A model generated the notes under the pieces. It worked only from the letters and a program-made list of their open reading frames with translations, did not search any database and was not told where the DNA came from. A stretch of DNA of 64,000 nt from Sulfuritalea sp. GTDB lineage: Bacteria; Pseudomonadota; Gammaproteobacteria; Burkholderiales; Rhodocyclaceae. Location: NCBI GenBank assembly GCA_016712985.1, contig JADJQA010000006.1, positions 123,244-187,243 on the forward strand, in the 5' to 3' direction. Below are positions 1 to 8,762 of this stretch, piece by piece; the first letter of the stretch is position 1; each line of letters starts with the position of its first letter. The translations under genes and the position numbers were made by a program.

Positions 1-531
1 GATGATGCGGCGGATGTCGCGGATGAAGCCCATGTCGAACATGCGGTCGGCTTCGTCGAGGACCAGCGTCTGCACTTTCGACAGGTCGACGGTGCGCTGG
101 CCGAGGTGGTCGAGCAGGCGGCCTGGGGTGGCGACCAGGATATCGATGCCGCGGCGCATGGTCTGGATCTGCGGGTTGATGCCGACCCCGCCGAACACGG
201 CGAGGCTGCGCAGGCCGGTGTGGGCGCCATAGACGCGGACGCTTTCCAGCACCTGGGCGGCAAGTTCGCGTGTCGGCACCAGCACCAGCACGCGCGGCGC
301 GGTGTGGGTGACCTTTTGCAACGGGGTGTTTTGCGCTGCGGTCAGGCGCTGCAGGATCGGCAGCACGAAGGCGGCGGTCTTGCCGGTGCCGGTCTGGGCC
401 AGGGCTTCGAGGTCGCGGCCGGCGAGGATGTGGGGGATGGCCTGCGCCTGGACGGGCGTGGGCGTGGTGTAGCCCTGCTCGCCAATGGCGCGCAGGAGCT
501 CGGCCGACAGGCCGAGTTCGGTGAACTGCAT
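1..531 (-). CDS. rhlE: DEAD-box RNA helicase, RhlE type (5' part only)
   Basis: ATP-dependent RNA helicase that remodels RNA duplexes in ribosome assembly and mRNA turnover. Only the first 177 codons are in the window; the 3' part lies beyond base 1. Visible in order: the Q-motif region (FTELGLSAELLRAI, then TPTPVQAQAI), Walker A AQTGTGKT at residues 45-52, motif Ia PTRELAAQ, the TPGRLLDHL box and VLDEADRMFDMGF, which is the RhlE version of the DEAD box. The ATG has AGAGGT about seven bases upstream. The DEAD-box family is certain; the RhlE assignment within it is strong but rests on the N-terminal half only. Confidence 0.93.
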   Translation of the reverse strand, partial: MQFTELGLSAELLRAIGEQGYTTPTPVQAQAIPHILAGRDLEALAQTGTGKTAAFVLPILQRLTAAQNTPLQKVTHTAPRVLVLVPTRELAAQVLESVRVYGAHTGLRSLAVFGGVGINPQIQTMRRGIDILVATPGRLLDHLGQRTVDLSKVQTLVLDEADRMFDMGFIRDIRRII

Positions 532-737
532 GTGTATTACCTCTGAAGCCGACCCCCGCAATGCTGCAGGCCAATCTGGGCGGAGACTTCGATGGGGTGT
601 AACCGTCGAGGGGACTCAGAGAAACTCTTTGTCGCCCTTCAGGCACGACCGGCAGACTGGGGCGCGATCGCTGAGGGGTTGAAGCGGGCCGGACTGTAAC
701 ACAGCGCGCCGGCAATGCCCTGGATTCGTTTGGCGCC

Positions 738-1076
738 TTGGGTGGCGAGTTTCGTTCAGGCTTCTATCTGGCCATGCTGGAACGCCTGAATGCCGATCTG
801 CGGTTGGTGATTCAGGAAGGTATCGCCAGCGGCCCGGCCATTCCGGCCGAGGACGTATTTGCCAAGCGCATCGAGCAGTGCCAACGCATCGGCAATGCCC
901 CGATGGGCAATGTCGGCAGGGAGGACTTGGCTCCGGGCGTGCGAATGGCCGCCTTGGGACGGTATGTGATTTTCTTCCGTGCAGTCGAAACCACCGATCG
1001 CATCGAGCGAGTGCTGCATCGCGCCCGCAACCTGCCAGCCTCGAACACGACAGCGAGGAAGCCGCCGATTGATTGA
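738..1076 (+). pseudogene. ParD-ParE chimeric toxin-antitoxin remnant
   Basis: One open frame that looks like two fused fragments. Residues of the type LNADLRLVIQEGIASGPAIP resemble the C-terminal end of ParD-type antitoxins. They run straight into PMGNVGREDLAPGVRMAALGRYVIFFR and IERVLHRARNL, the middle and end of a ParE/RelE-fold toxin (typical family pattern: GRYVIFYR ... VLHGARD). The toxin's first helices and the antitoxin's DNA-binding N-terminus are missing, so a deletion across the usual parD-parE junction is the simplest history. There is no good start: the frame opens at TTG, and the first ATG is at 774. Likely non-functional. Confidence 0.6.
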
Positions 1077-1108
1077 ACCGATCAAATCGAAGCCAGCCCC
1101 TCTTGCTT

Positions 1109-1582
1109 TCAGGTTTTCAGAAACGTGGGCCGCATGCCCTGCCAGGAGAGACGGGGCCACTCGAGGGCGTCGAGCATGTTCTTTACCCTCAGGCCCAGTT
1201 CGGTATCTCCCTCGATGGTCAGGGTGCGATTGAAGAACAGCGTGTCCGGGTCTTCCTGCCGGCTGACCAATTGCAGGAAGGCCGACAGGGGCGCCGTGAA
1301 ATGCAGATCGGGCTGGGCAGGCGTAGCGAAGACGGGCCGGAATGCCCCCGTGCCGTAGGTGAAGTTCACCTCCATGCCGGTATCCAGTACCGTCACGCGA
1401 AAGTGGCGGCCTTCAAGCTCCCGCAGGGTGTCTTCGGGCAGCACGCCCAGCTTGCATGCCGCGTTCAACGCCAGCGCCAGGTTCAGCGCGTGCGGCCATT
1501 GCGGCAGTCGCGCGCCCAGCCGGGCCACCAGCGGCGGCAGGGTAAAGGCGGGTATCGGTGGAAGAACGGGACGAAGATTCAT
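1109..1582 (-). CDS. ubiT: UbiT, SCP2-domain accessory factor of O2-independent ubiquinone synthesis
   Basis: 157-residue protein with an SCP2-like sterol/lipid-carrier domain (PDLHFTAPLSAFLQLVSRQEDPDTLFFNRTL, then IEGDTELGLRVKNMLDALEW), the size and pattern of E. coli UbiT (YhbT). UbiT works with UbiU and UbiV so that ubiquinone can be made without oxygen, probably by binding the prenylated intermediates. It lies 12 bases after the restored end of ubiV on the same strand, and its ATG is preceded by GAGAGGAGT, a strong ribosome-binding site. The C-terminus ends shortly after the domain, as in the family. Assignment is supported both by sequence and by the ubiUVT order. Confidence 0.9.
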   Translation of the reverse strand: MNLRPVLPPIPAFTLPPLVARLGARLPQWPHALNLALALNAACKLGVLPEDTLRELEGRHFRVTVLDTGMEVNFTYGTGAFRPVFATPAQPDLHFTAPLSAFLQLVSRQEDPDTLFFNRTLTIEGDTELGLRVKNMLDALEWPRLSWQGMRPTFLKT

Positions 1583-1594
1583 CGCAAACTCCTC

Positions 1595-2475
1595 TCAGGC
1601 GGCCTGCCGCACGGTGCCGGCGCAACCGAACCAGAAACCATTGACGAAACCAGTCGGCGCCCAGTCGGCGGCGTCTTCAGCCGGCTGGCTGCTGCGCGCA
1701 CGGTCGAACGCGTCGACAACATCAAAGTATGCGCCGGCTGTGGACTGATGCGCACCGCGTCGATGCCGCACGCCAGCAATTCGGGCATCTGCGCCAGCAG
1801 GCTCCCGGTCTGCGCCGACATGGTCTGGATGCCGTTCAGGGTCAGGAAGGCCTGCCCCTCGCGGGTATTCACCAGCATGCCGTCGGGGTGGTCGAGGCAC
1901 TTGAACTGGCAGTCGTCCTTGTTCAGGCCGTAGTGCCGCGCAGTAAAACAGCGCGCCGACAATGCCAGCGGCAATTTGCCGAAGGCGAACACCTCGGTTT
2001 CCATGCCGGCCGGGCGCGTCCGGTGCAAGGACTCGATCACGCTGCCGGAAACCTCCAGCGGCGGCAGCCAGCGCTGTGCGCCCTGCGCGGCGAAGAAGGC
2101 CAGGGTCCGCTCGTTGTAGATGTTCAGGTGCGGCCCGGCGACGAATCCCAGGCCGTGGTCGCAGGCGATCTTGACCGCGCCGAGATCGTTGGCCTCGATC
2201 GTGCCTCCGGCCTCGGCAATCAGGCGGCGCAGGGCCTTCAGGTCGCCCTCGGATTCCAGCAGGGCCTGAGCCGAGAGCACCACTTCCTTGCCGGCCTCGC
2301 GCAGGTCCTTTGCCAGACCGATCCAGTCCGTCAAACGCAGTTGCTGACGGCGCGAACAGACGGCTTCGCCCAGGTAGATGCGGTCGATTGCCGGATGCTG
2401 CGCCGCCTGGGCATAGAACTCCATGACCTCGGCTTTCGGCCAGAAGTACAGCAGGGCGCCTAGTGCAATTTGCAT
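1595..2475 (-). CDS. ubiV: UbiV, U32-family O2-independent ubiquinone hydroxylation protein (one frameshift)
   Basis: Partner of UbiU in anaerobic hydroxylation of the ubiquinone ring. The start MQIALGALLYFWPK matches the family N-terminus, so the in-frame upstream ATG is not used. The four cysteines that hold the 4Fe-4S cluster in UbiV are present at residues 40 (GEAVCSRR), 176 (SARCFTAR), 189 and 193 (DDCQFKC). After VRISPQPAHT the frame changes at about position 1725, in a short A run (T on the coding strand). The other frame then gives the expected C-terminus (DVVDAFDRA ... NGFWFGCAG). A one-base loss restores a normal-length protein, and since ubiU and ubiT are intact an assembly error is more likely than a mutation. 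Confidence 0.88.
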
Positions 2476-2506
2476 GGGATTCGGACAAGAGATGGCAATT
2501 GGCATC

Positions 2507-2573
2507 CGTCATTCCGGACTTGACCCGGAATCCAGTCGCGTAACCCTGGATTCCTGCGTTCGCGGGAATGACG
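2507..2573. repeat. Dispersed palindromic repeat, family A copy 1
   Basis: Two facing half-sites, GTCATTCCGGACTTGACCC with GGAATCCAG, then CTGGATTCC with GCGGGAATGAC. They form a stem-loop between ubiV and ubiU. The same family occurs at 29092 and 30397 in this window. It resembles the REP-like GTCATTCC...GGAATCCAG elements scattered through many proteobacterial genomes. It could stabilise or attenuate the ubiUV transcript, but nothing in the sequence proves that. Confidence 0.75.
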
Positions 2574-2584
2574 CTCTAACGCAC

Positions 2585-3589
2585 TCACCGCCATGGCCTG
2601 TTGTAGGCGCCCAGCGTAATCTGCGAACCTTCCGCGACCTTGCCCAGTTCCGCGGCCCAGGCCGGTTTGACCTCGAATCTGTCGGGTGCGGCAATCGCGG
2701 CGTCGAGCGCCTGACGCAGGTTGCGCGTCACCTGCGCAACATAGGTCGGGCTGCGCTGGCGGCCCTCGACCTTGATCGCGGCGACGCCGATCCTGACGAT
2801 CTCCGGCAGCATTTCCAGCACGTTGAGGCTGGCCGGTTCCTCCATCGCGTAGTAGGTCTCGCCCGCCACCTCGAAGCGACCCTTGCAGATCGTCGGATAG
2901 CCGGCGTTCTCGTCGTTGGCGTAGCGGTCGATCAGGATGCCGTTGAGGCGCACATCCATTTCCGTCGGCTTCTTTTCCCACTGTACGAATTTCGCCGGTG
3001 AACAGGCGCCGACTGTGTTGGGCGATTCGCCCGTGGCCCAGGACGACAGCCAGCAGCGGCCTTCGTTCATCACGCACAAACTGCCGAAGCCGAACACCTC
3101 GATCGCGACTTCGGTGTGGCGAATCACATTCTCGACCTGTGCCAGCGTCAGCACGCGCGGCAGCACCGCGCGCTGGATGCCGAATCTCTCGCGGCAGAAA
3201 TTGATGGCCTCGTAGCTGGTGGCCGAGGCCTGCACCGAGAGGTGGCGACGCATGTCCGGATAGGTCTGCGCGGCGTAGTCGAGCAGGCCGGGGTCGGCAA
3301 TGATGACGGCGTCGATGCCCAGCATTGCGGCCTTGTCGACCGAAGCGGCCCAGTCGGCGAAGCGCCCGGCCTGGGCATAGGTATTGATCGCCGCCAGCAC
3401 GCGGCGCCCGCGCTGATGGGCGTAGCGGATGCCTTCGGCCAGACGCTTGTCGTCGAAGTTCAGCCCGGCGAAGTTGCGCGCATTGGTGTCGTTGCGAAAA
3501 CCGAGATAGACATCGTCGGCGCCGTTATCGACCGCCGCCTTGAGTGCCGCTAGGCTGCCCGCCGGACACACGAGTTGAGGTTTTGCCAT
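2585..3589 (-). CDS. ubiU: UbiU, U32-family O2-independent ubiquinone hydroxylation protein
   Basis: 334 residues from the ATG; a GTG three codons upstream is an alternative start. The protein opens MAKPQLVCPAGSLAALKAAVDNGADDVYLGF, the conserved U32 start. The cluster cysteines C172 (SLCVMNEG), C179 (GRCWLSS), C196 (GACSP) and C235 (TICKGRF) are each offset by exactly three from the published E. coli UbiU positions. UbiU forms a complex with UbiV and hydroxylates the ubiquinone precursor without oxygen. It is the first gene of ubiUVT and lies directly behind an FNR-type box, consistent with anaerobic induction. The protein is uninterrupted. Confidence 0.93.
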   Translation of the reverse strand: MAKPQLVCPAGSLAALKAAVDNGADDVYLGFRNDTNARNFAGLNFDDKRLAEGIRYAHQRGRRVLAAINTYAQAGRFADWAASVDKAAMLGIDAVIIADPGLLDYAAQTYPDMRRHLSVQASATSYEAINFCRERFGIQRAVLPRVLTLAQVENVIRHTEVAIEVFGFGSLCVMNEGRCWLSSWATGESPNTVGACSPAKFVQWEKKPTEMDVRLNGILIDRYANDENAGYPTICKGRFEVAGETYYAMEEPASLNVLEMLPEIVRIGVAAIKVEGRQRSPTYVAQVTRNLRQALDAAIAAPDRFEVKPAWAAELGKVAEGSQITLGAYNRPWR

Positions 3590-3642
3590 CGCTGCCACCC
3601 GTTAAAGAGGGAGCGAGTGAGACGAAAGGCCTGAAAAACCGG

Positions 3643-3656
3643 TTGATCGGCGTCAA
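3643..3656 (-). promoter_or_regulatory. FNR/ANR-type box upstream of ubiU
   Basis: TTGATCGGCGTCAA matches the FNR/ANR/DNR consensus TTGAT-N4-ATCAA at nine of ten conserved positions. It is centred about 60 bases before the ubiU ATG, a workable distance for a class II site with a short leader. Transcription activation of ubiUVT by an oxygen-sensing CRP/FNR regulator would fit the role of the operon. The site is read from sequence only. Confidence 0.6.
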
Positions 3657-3690
3657 AGGACCACAAATCGCTCTGCGAACCCTGTCATGA

Positions 3691-3980
3691 TTGGGTCATC
3701 AGGGCGCGGTAGGCGCGGGCATCGCCCTCTGGGAACTGCACCTGGCCATGACGCAGGGATTGCTCGCGGCAATGATCGCCGACACCGCGCCGGCCGACCT
3801 GCGCAGCACCGCTTATGGTTTCTTCAACCACTCCAGCGGCATCACGATGCTGGTCGCCAGCGCGCTGGCCGGCCTGTTGTGGGATCGTCTCGGCGCGGCA
3901 TCTACCTTAGTCGCCGGGGCTTCTTCGCTGACGCGGCGCTGCTGGTCATGATGTCGCGCACGGCAGGCCGCGGGGCCTGA
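3691..3980 (+). pseudogene. MFS transporter C-terminal fragment
   Basis: A stretch reading GAGIALWELHLAMTQGLLAAMIADTAPADLRSTAYGFFNHSSGITMLVASALAGLLWDRLG is typical of the eleventh and twelfth helices of a major facilitator transporter. No N-terminal part exists upstream, and the frame breaks again near 3940, where the tail continues in another frame (FADAALLVMM). It is a gene remnant beside ubiU with no plausible start or function. Confidence 0.65.
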
Positions 3981-4316
3981 AAGCGCGGGGTCATGCACGG
4001 GTGCGAAGCAAAATGTTGGGAATTTCCGCTCGTGGTAAGTCTGTCGAATAGCATGGCCGGTGCCAGCAAGGCCCTTTGGCCGTTCGACAAGCTCACGACT
4101 CAGGCCGAACGGAGAGAAGGGCGTTGATCAACGTTTTACTTCGGAGCCGGGCAACCCCGTGCATGACGCGCCCGCATGTTTCAGATGTAAAATGCTTTCC
4201 GTCGGCAGGGGACTGCGCGTCGCTCGGCAAACGCCTGACTTGACAAGTGGGCGCAGCAGCGGCTACCTTCCCGGCCTCGGAAAGCTCGTTCAACCCTACC
4301 GCTGGAGAAATCAACA
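3981..4316. other. Intergenic leader before the UbiE-like gene, with a short inverted repeat
   Basis: No gene is supported here. At 4080-4112 the facing arms CCGTTCG and CGAACGG enclose a sequence of the CCTGAGCTTGTCGAACG type, a short repeat that is common in environmental proteobacteria; a diverged relative lies at 44199-44271. The rest is presumably the promoter and leader of the downstream methyltransferase, but no clear -35/-10 pair could be assigned. Confidence 0.4.
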
Positions 4317-5078
4317 ATGGCGCCACCCCCACTTGCATCGCGCGAAGCGATACGCGAAGAGCGCTTCAGCAAGCTTTGGACCAACGAATTGAACGATGCG
4401 TTTGCGGACATCGCTCCGTACTACGACCGGGGCAACGAAATTGCCGCGCTGGGGTTGTGGAGCAGCTTTCTCAAGCGCTTCATGCGGACAGTAGACATTC
4501 GACCGAACCAGAAAGTCCTGGATGTCTGCGGCGGCACCAACGCGGTCGGTATCGCCCTGCTCAAGCGTGAGCCGACGCTGGACGTCCACGCCATCGATCG
4601 CAGCGCCGAGATGCAGACCGTCGGCCAGCAGCGCGCCGCGGCGCTGGGTTTCCATATCAAGAGCACCATCGGCGACGTGCACACGCTGCCCTTCCCGGAC
4701 AATCATTTCGATGTCGTCACGCTGCAGTTCGCCTCGCGCCACCTGCGCGTTCGGGAAGTGTTCAGCGAGATCCTGCGCGTACTCAAGCCCGGCGGGCATT
4801 TCCACCATTCCGACATGCTGCGCCCGCGCAATGTGATCGTGAAGAACCTGTACTACGCCTACCTCAAGGCCTGCTTGAATTTCACCAGCCTGATAGTCGG
4901 CAGCGGACCGGCGGCGACCCGCTTCAAGAAGTATTTCATCGATGCGCTGGACCTGTTTTACACCGCCGAGGAACTGTCGATCGTGCTGCGCGAACTGGGC
5001 TATGTCGAAGTGACCGTCGATACGGTGTTCTCCGGCATGATCGGCTTCCATCGATCCGTAAAGCCGCAGCCGGCCTGA
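4317..5078 (+). CDS. UbiE/COQ5-like class I SAM methyltransferase
   Basis: 253 residues with a Rossmann methyltransferase core: motif I VLDVCGGTNAVGIAL at about residue 66, an acidic loop at HAIDRSAEM, the post-I motif DVHTLPFPDNHFDVVTLQFASRHL and RVLKPGGHF. The N-terminus (ERFSKLWTNELNDAFADIAPYYDRGNEIAALGLWSSF) has the COQ5/UbiE layout. UbiE C-methylates the ubiquinone and menaquinone ring. A second, divergent copy next to ubiUVT may serve anaerobic quinone synthesis, but this is inferred from position, and the canonical ubiE may lie elsewhere. The start has CTGGAG nine bases upstream. Confidence 0.75.
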   Translation: MAPPPLASREAIREERFSKLWTNELNDAFADIAPYYDRGNEIAALGLWSSFLKRFMRTVDIRPNQKVLDVCGGTNAVGIALLKREPTLDVHAIDRSAEMQTVGQQRAAALGFHIKSTIGDVHTLPFPDNHFDVVTLQFASRHLRVREVFSEILRVLKPGGHFHHSDMLRPRNVIVKNLYYAYLKACLNFTSLIVGSGPAATRFKKYFIDALDLFYTAEELSIVLRELGYVEVTVDTVFSGMIGFHRSVKPQPA

Positions 5079-5117
5079 GCAGGTCTCGGCCTCAAGGGAT
5101 TTCTGCATCGGATCGGA

Positions 5118-5142
5118 AGTTCCATCCGGTGCGGATGGAACT
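5118..5142. terminator. Stem-loop between convergent genes
   Basis: Perfect 10-bp inverted repeat AGTTCCATCC / GGATGGAACT around a five-base loop, 40 bases after the methyltransferase stop and 19 bases after the facing DUF3460 stop. The position is right for a shared terminator of convergent genes. There is no run of T on either side, so the termination role is inferred. Confidence 0.5.
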
Positions 5143-5160
5143 GGTTCTGGCGCCCGCCCC

Positions 5161-5349
5161 TCAGTTGGCGTCGTAGTAATACGCCTTGCTCGGCACTTCC
5201 GCCTCGGCGTCGTTTTTCATCGCTTCCAATGTTCGCGGCGGTTTGTCCCACCAGAGCGCGCGGCCCTTCTTCTGCTCCAGCAGTTCTTCGGGGTGCTGTT
5301 TCATCCATTCACGCATGAATTTGGTGTGTTCGGATTCGTAGAGGGCCAT
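5161..5349 (-). CDS. DUF3460 family small protein
   Basis: 62 residues, MALYESEHTKFMREWMKQHPEELLEQKKGRALWWDKPPRTLEAM, the characteristic N-terminus and WWDK(P/D)P centre of DUF3460, a family largely restricted to betaproteobacteria and of unknown function. No signal peptide and no membrane segment. A strong AAGGAAT ribosome-binding site precedes the ATG. It sits 32 bases downstream of spoT on the same strand and may be co-transcribed with it. Confidence 0.8.
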   Translation of the reverse strand: MALYESEHTKFMREWMKQHPEELLEQKKGRALWWDKPPRTLEAMKNDAEAEVPSKAYYYDAN

Positions 5350-5381
5350 CGGGATTCCTTTCCAGGATTTTGGATCGACGT

Positions 5382-7646
5382 TCAGGATTTTGGATTGACG
5401 TAACGGGTAATGCGCACTACCTCGGGCACGCGCCGCAGCGCGACCAGGATGCGTGCGAGATGGTTGCGGTCGCTGACCTGCAGCTTGAAGTACAGTGTGG
5501 TGGCATCGCCGGTGTCATCGTCCATGCTGATGTTGATGATGTTCGAGTCGGTTTCGGCGATGCGGGCCGCGAGCCCGGCGAGCACGCCGCGCACGTTCTT
5601 CGCCACGATGCGGATGCTGGCTTCGAACATCCCGCTGGTGCCCGGCTCCCATTCGACATCGATCCAGTTGCCGCGCTCGCTGCGCAGCTTGGCGATGGCG
5701 CGGCAGTCATGGGTATGCACCACCAGACCCTGACCCTTGCGGATGACCCCGACAATCGGGTCGCCGGGAATCGGTTGGCAACAGGCGCCGAGTCGTATCG
5801 CGGCGCCATCCGAGCCATGGATCATGATCGCCTGCTGCGTGCGCTCGCCGGGTGCGACGCCTGCCGCCCACGGCTCGACTCCCTCCGCCAGTCGCCGCGC
5901 GACAATCGCCGGCAGGCGCTTGCCGAGACCGATGTCGGCCAGCACGGAACGCTCGGAGCGGGCGCCCGAGGTTCGCTTGAAGCGCTCCCACGCCCTGGCC
6001 GGGAGCTTGGCCAGGGCCAGGCCGAGATCTCGCAAGGCGTGCGCCAGCAGGCGCTCGCCGAGGGCGGAGGATTCCGCTGTCTGTTGCGTGCTGAGGAAGT
6101 GGCGGATCTTGGAGCGGGCCCGCGCGCTTTTGACAAATCCCAGCCAGGCCGGACTGGGCGCGGCGTTTGGCGCGGTGATGATCTCGACGCGGTCGCCGTT
6201 GCGCAGTTCGGTGCGCAGGGGCATGGTCTCGAAATTGATCCGACAGGCGAAGCAGTGGTCGCCGATGTCGGTATGCACCGCATACGCCACATCGACCGGG
6301 GTCGAGCCACGCGGCAGGGCGAAGATCTTGCCCTTGGGGCTGAAGACATACACCTCGCTGGGGAACAGGTCGATCTTGACGTGTTCGAGAAACTCGGCGG
6401 AATTGCCGGTGCTGGCCTGCAGTTGGACCAGTGACTGCAGCCACTTGTGGGTTTTCTTGGCCAACTGGCCGAGCGCCGATTCATCCTTGTACATCCAGTG
6501 CGAAGCGACGCCGGATTCGGCGATGTTGTGCATCTCGGTGTCGCGAATCTGGATTTCCACCGGCGTGCCGAAAGGCCCGATCAGGGTCGTGTGCAGCGAC
6601 TGGTAGCCGTTGGCCTTGGGGATCGAAATGTAGTCCTTGAACTTGCCCGGCACCGGCTGGTACAGCCCATGCAGCGCGCCCAGCGCCAGGTAGCAGGTGG
6701 GGCGATCCTTGACGATGATGCGAAAACCGTAGATGTCCAGCACCTGCGAAAAACTCAGGTGCTTCTCGCGCATCTTGCGATAAATGCCGTAGAGATGCTT
6801 TTCCCGGCCCATGACTTCGGCATCGATACCGGCGGCGGGCAGCGTCTTGCGAATGGTCGCGAGAATCTTGCTGACAACCTCGCGCCGGTTGCCGCGCGCG
6901 CCTTTCACGGCCTTCGAAAGCACGCTGTAGCGCAGCGGGTGGGCGTGGCGGAAGGCCAGTTCCTGCAGCTCGCTGTAAAGCGTGTTGAGGCCCAGCCGGT
7001 TGGCGATCGGCGCATAGATCTGGAGCGTCTCGCAGGCGATCCGCCGCCGCTTCTCGGGCCGCATGGCATCGAGCGTCTGCATGTTGTGCAGGCGATCGGC
7101 CAGCTTGATCAGGATCACGCGCACATCGCGCGCCATGGCCAGCAGCATCTTGCGGAAGTTCTCCGCCTGGGCTTCCTCGAAGCTTTGGTGTTCGATCCGG
7201 TCAAGCTTCGACACGCCATCGACGAGGTCGGCGGCCACCTTGCCGAAGCGTTCGGCGATCTGTTCCTTGGTGATCGACGTGTCTTCCATCACGTCGTGCA
7301 GTAGCGCCGCGATCAACGCGTGCGGGTCGAGACGCCAGCCCGCCAGGGTCTCGGCCACGGCGAGCGGGTGCGAGATGTAGGGGTTGCCGCTGAGGCGCAT
7401 CTGGCCGCGGTGCGCGGCCTCGGAAAACACATAGGCGGCGCCGACGCGGGCGATGTCGTCAGGCTTGAGATAGGTGGCAAGCCGCGCGTTGAAGCGTTCC
7501 AGATCCTCGGCCAGATCGACCGGCGGATGCATGTCCGCCGAAATCAGCGGCGGCTCGTCCAGCGCGCCCGGCACCACGCCGGGATCCAGCGTGGCAATGG
7601 GGGCTGCAAGGGGTGGTGACCCGACTGACATAAGCGGTGCCGTCAC
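5382..7646 (-). CDS. spoT: Bifunctional (p)ppGpp synthetase/hydrolase
   Basis: 754 residues with the full Rel/SpoT layout. The hydrolase domain has SHPLAVAETL near residue 92, the HD pair in LLHDVMED (117-118) and ADRLHNM (183-189), so hydrolysis should be active. The synthetase domain is at about 270-390 (GREKHLYGIYRKM; YGFRIIVKDRPTCYLALG). A TGS domain starts near DLFPSEVYVFSPKGKI, and a C-terminal ACT domain carries NIINISMDDD. The enzyme sets the stringent-response alarmone level. A GTG start with GGGGTGAAAC upstream is preferred over an ATG five codons later. It follows rpoZ by 23 bases in the conserved gmk-rpoZ-spoT order. Confidence 0.96.
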   Translation of the reverse strand: MTAPLMSVGSPPLAAPIATLDPGVVPGALDEPPLISADMHPPVDLAEDLERFNARLATYLKPDDIARVGAAYVFSEAAHRGQMRLSGNPYISHPLAVAETLAGWRLDPHALIAALLHDVMEDTSITKEQIAERFGKVAADLVDGVSKLDRIEHQSFEEAQAENFRKMLLAMARDVRVILIKLADRLHNMQTLDAMRPEKRRRIACETLQIYAPIANRLGLNTLYSELQELAFRHAHPLRYSVLSKAVKGARGNRREVVSKILATIRKTLPAAGIDAEVMGREKHLYGIYRKMREKHLSFSQVLDIYGFRIIVKDRPTCYLALGALHGLYQPVPGKFKDYISIPKANGYQSLHTTLIGPFGTPVEIQIRDTEMHNIAESGVASHWMYKDESALGQLAKKTHKWLQSLVQLQASTGNSAEFLEHVKIDLFPSEVYVFSPKGKIFALPRGSTPVDVAYAVHTDIGDHCFACRINFETMPLRTELRNGDRVEIITAPNAAPSPAWLGFVKSARARSKIRHFLSTQQTAESSALGERLLAHALRDLGLALAKLPARAWERFKRTSGARSERSVLADIGLGKRLPAIVARRLAEGVEPWAAGVAPGERTQQAIMIHGSDGAAIRLGACCQPIPGDPIVGVIRKGQGLVVHTHDCRAIAKLRSERGNWIDVEWEPGTSGMFEASIRIVAKNVRGVLAGLAARIAETDSNIINISMDDDTGDATTLYFKLQVSDRNHLARILVALRRVPEVVRITRYVNPKS

Positions 7647-7669
7647 GTTTCACCCCGTTCGCATGACGT

Positions 7670-7876
7670 TTACGTCTGGTTGCGGTTGAGGATTTCGATG
7701 CCGACCTTGCCGCCGGCGATCTCGCGCAGGGCGATCACGGTTGGTTTGTCGCGTCCCGGCTCGACGTGCGGCGTGCTGCCGAGCGTGAGCTGGCGGGCAC
7801 GGTAGGTAGCGGCCAAGGTGAGCTGGAAGCGATTGGGAATCAGCTTGATGCAATCGTCAATGGTGACACGGGCCAT
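7670..7876 (-). CDS. rpoZ: RNA polymerase omega subunit
   Basis: 68 residues beginning MARVTIDDCIKLIPNRFQLTLAATYRARQL and continuing KPTVIALREIAGGKVG, the complete omega pattern. Omega assists assembly of the beta' subunit and, in proteobacteria, contributes to one ppGpp binding site on RNA polymerase, which fits its place directly before spoT. It starts five bases after the restored gmk stop codon, so the two are probably translated from one message. Confidence 0.96.
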   Translation of the reverse strand: MARVTIDDCIKLIPNRFQLTLAATYRARQLTLGSTPHVEPGRDKPTVIALREIAGGKVGIEILNRNQT

Positions 7877-7881
7877 GGAGT

Positions 7882-8498
7882 TCAGTCCTGATCAAGGAAA
7901 CGGAATACTTCGGGATGACGGGCGCGCTGACGCGCAAAACGCAGACAGGAAGCCTGCACGGCGGCCTTGGCTCGCCCAGCGCCACATCCAAGTGATTGTT
8001 GATTATAACAAAATCGAACTCGCTCACGTGGCGCATTTCGCCCAGGGCACCGGCCAGCCGGCGCGCTATGACATCTTCACTGTCTGCGGCGCGGCTGCGC
8101 AGGCGACGCTCCAGTTCGGCGATCGAGGGCGGCAGGATGAAAACGTTCGCGGCTTCGGGAAACTGCCGGCGCACCTGCTGCGCGCCCTGCCAGTCGATCT
8201 CCAGCAGCATGTCGTGGCCCTTGCTCATGCCCTGTTCGAGCCACGTGCGCGAGGTGCCGTAAAAATTGTCATGCACTTCGGCCCATTCGGCAAACTCGCC
8301 GCGTTCGCGCATCGCAAGGAAGCGCTGAACGTCGATGAACTGATAGTGACGGCCATCCTCCTCGCCGGGGCGGGGCGCGCGCGTGGTGAATGAAACCGAG
8401 TGCATCACGCGCGGATCATCCGCCAGCAGGCGGCTCACCAGCGTGGTCTTGCCGGCGCCGGAGGGCGCCGAGACGATGAACAGGGTACCGGCGATCAT
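7882..8498 (-). CDS. gmk: Guanylate kinase (one frameshift near the 3' end)
   Basis: Essential enzyme converting GMP to GDP with ATP. Seen: P-loop SAPSGAGKTTL at residues 10-20, SFTTRAPRPGEEDGRHYQF for GMP binding, LLEIDWQGAQQVR, and FVIINNHLDVAL. After that the frame is wrong: reading one frame over from about position 7970 gives KAAVQASCLRFARQRARHPEVFRFLDQD and a stop just before rpoZ, the normal family C-terminus. A single missing base restores the whole gene. Because gmk is essential, an assembly indel is far more likely than a natural mutation. Confidence 0.93.
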
Positions 8499-8762
8499 GG
8501 TGGTAGCGAACTTGATTAGGGTTAATGTTGCGCGACGGGAGCTTGTACTAGTATACGCGGCCCATGCCCGGATCCCCGTACTTCACGCTGTTTCGCCTCC
8601 GCTGGTGCGACGCTTGCCGTGCGGACCGCCCATCCCCGCGCGGCCCACCCGCGCGCCTGAACACTGCCGAGTTCAACCCGCTCCGACGCGCGTCACGGCG
8701 CGTCCGGAGTCGAACTGCCTGCCCGCGCTGTCGCGGGTCCATCCTCATCGCAAGGAGTCATC

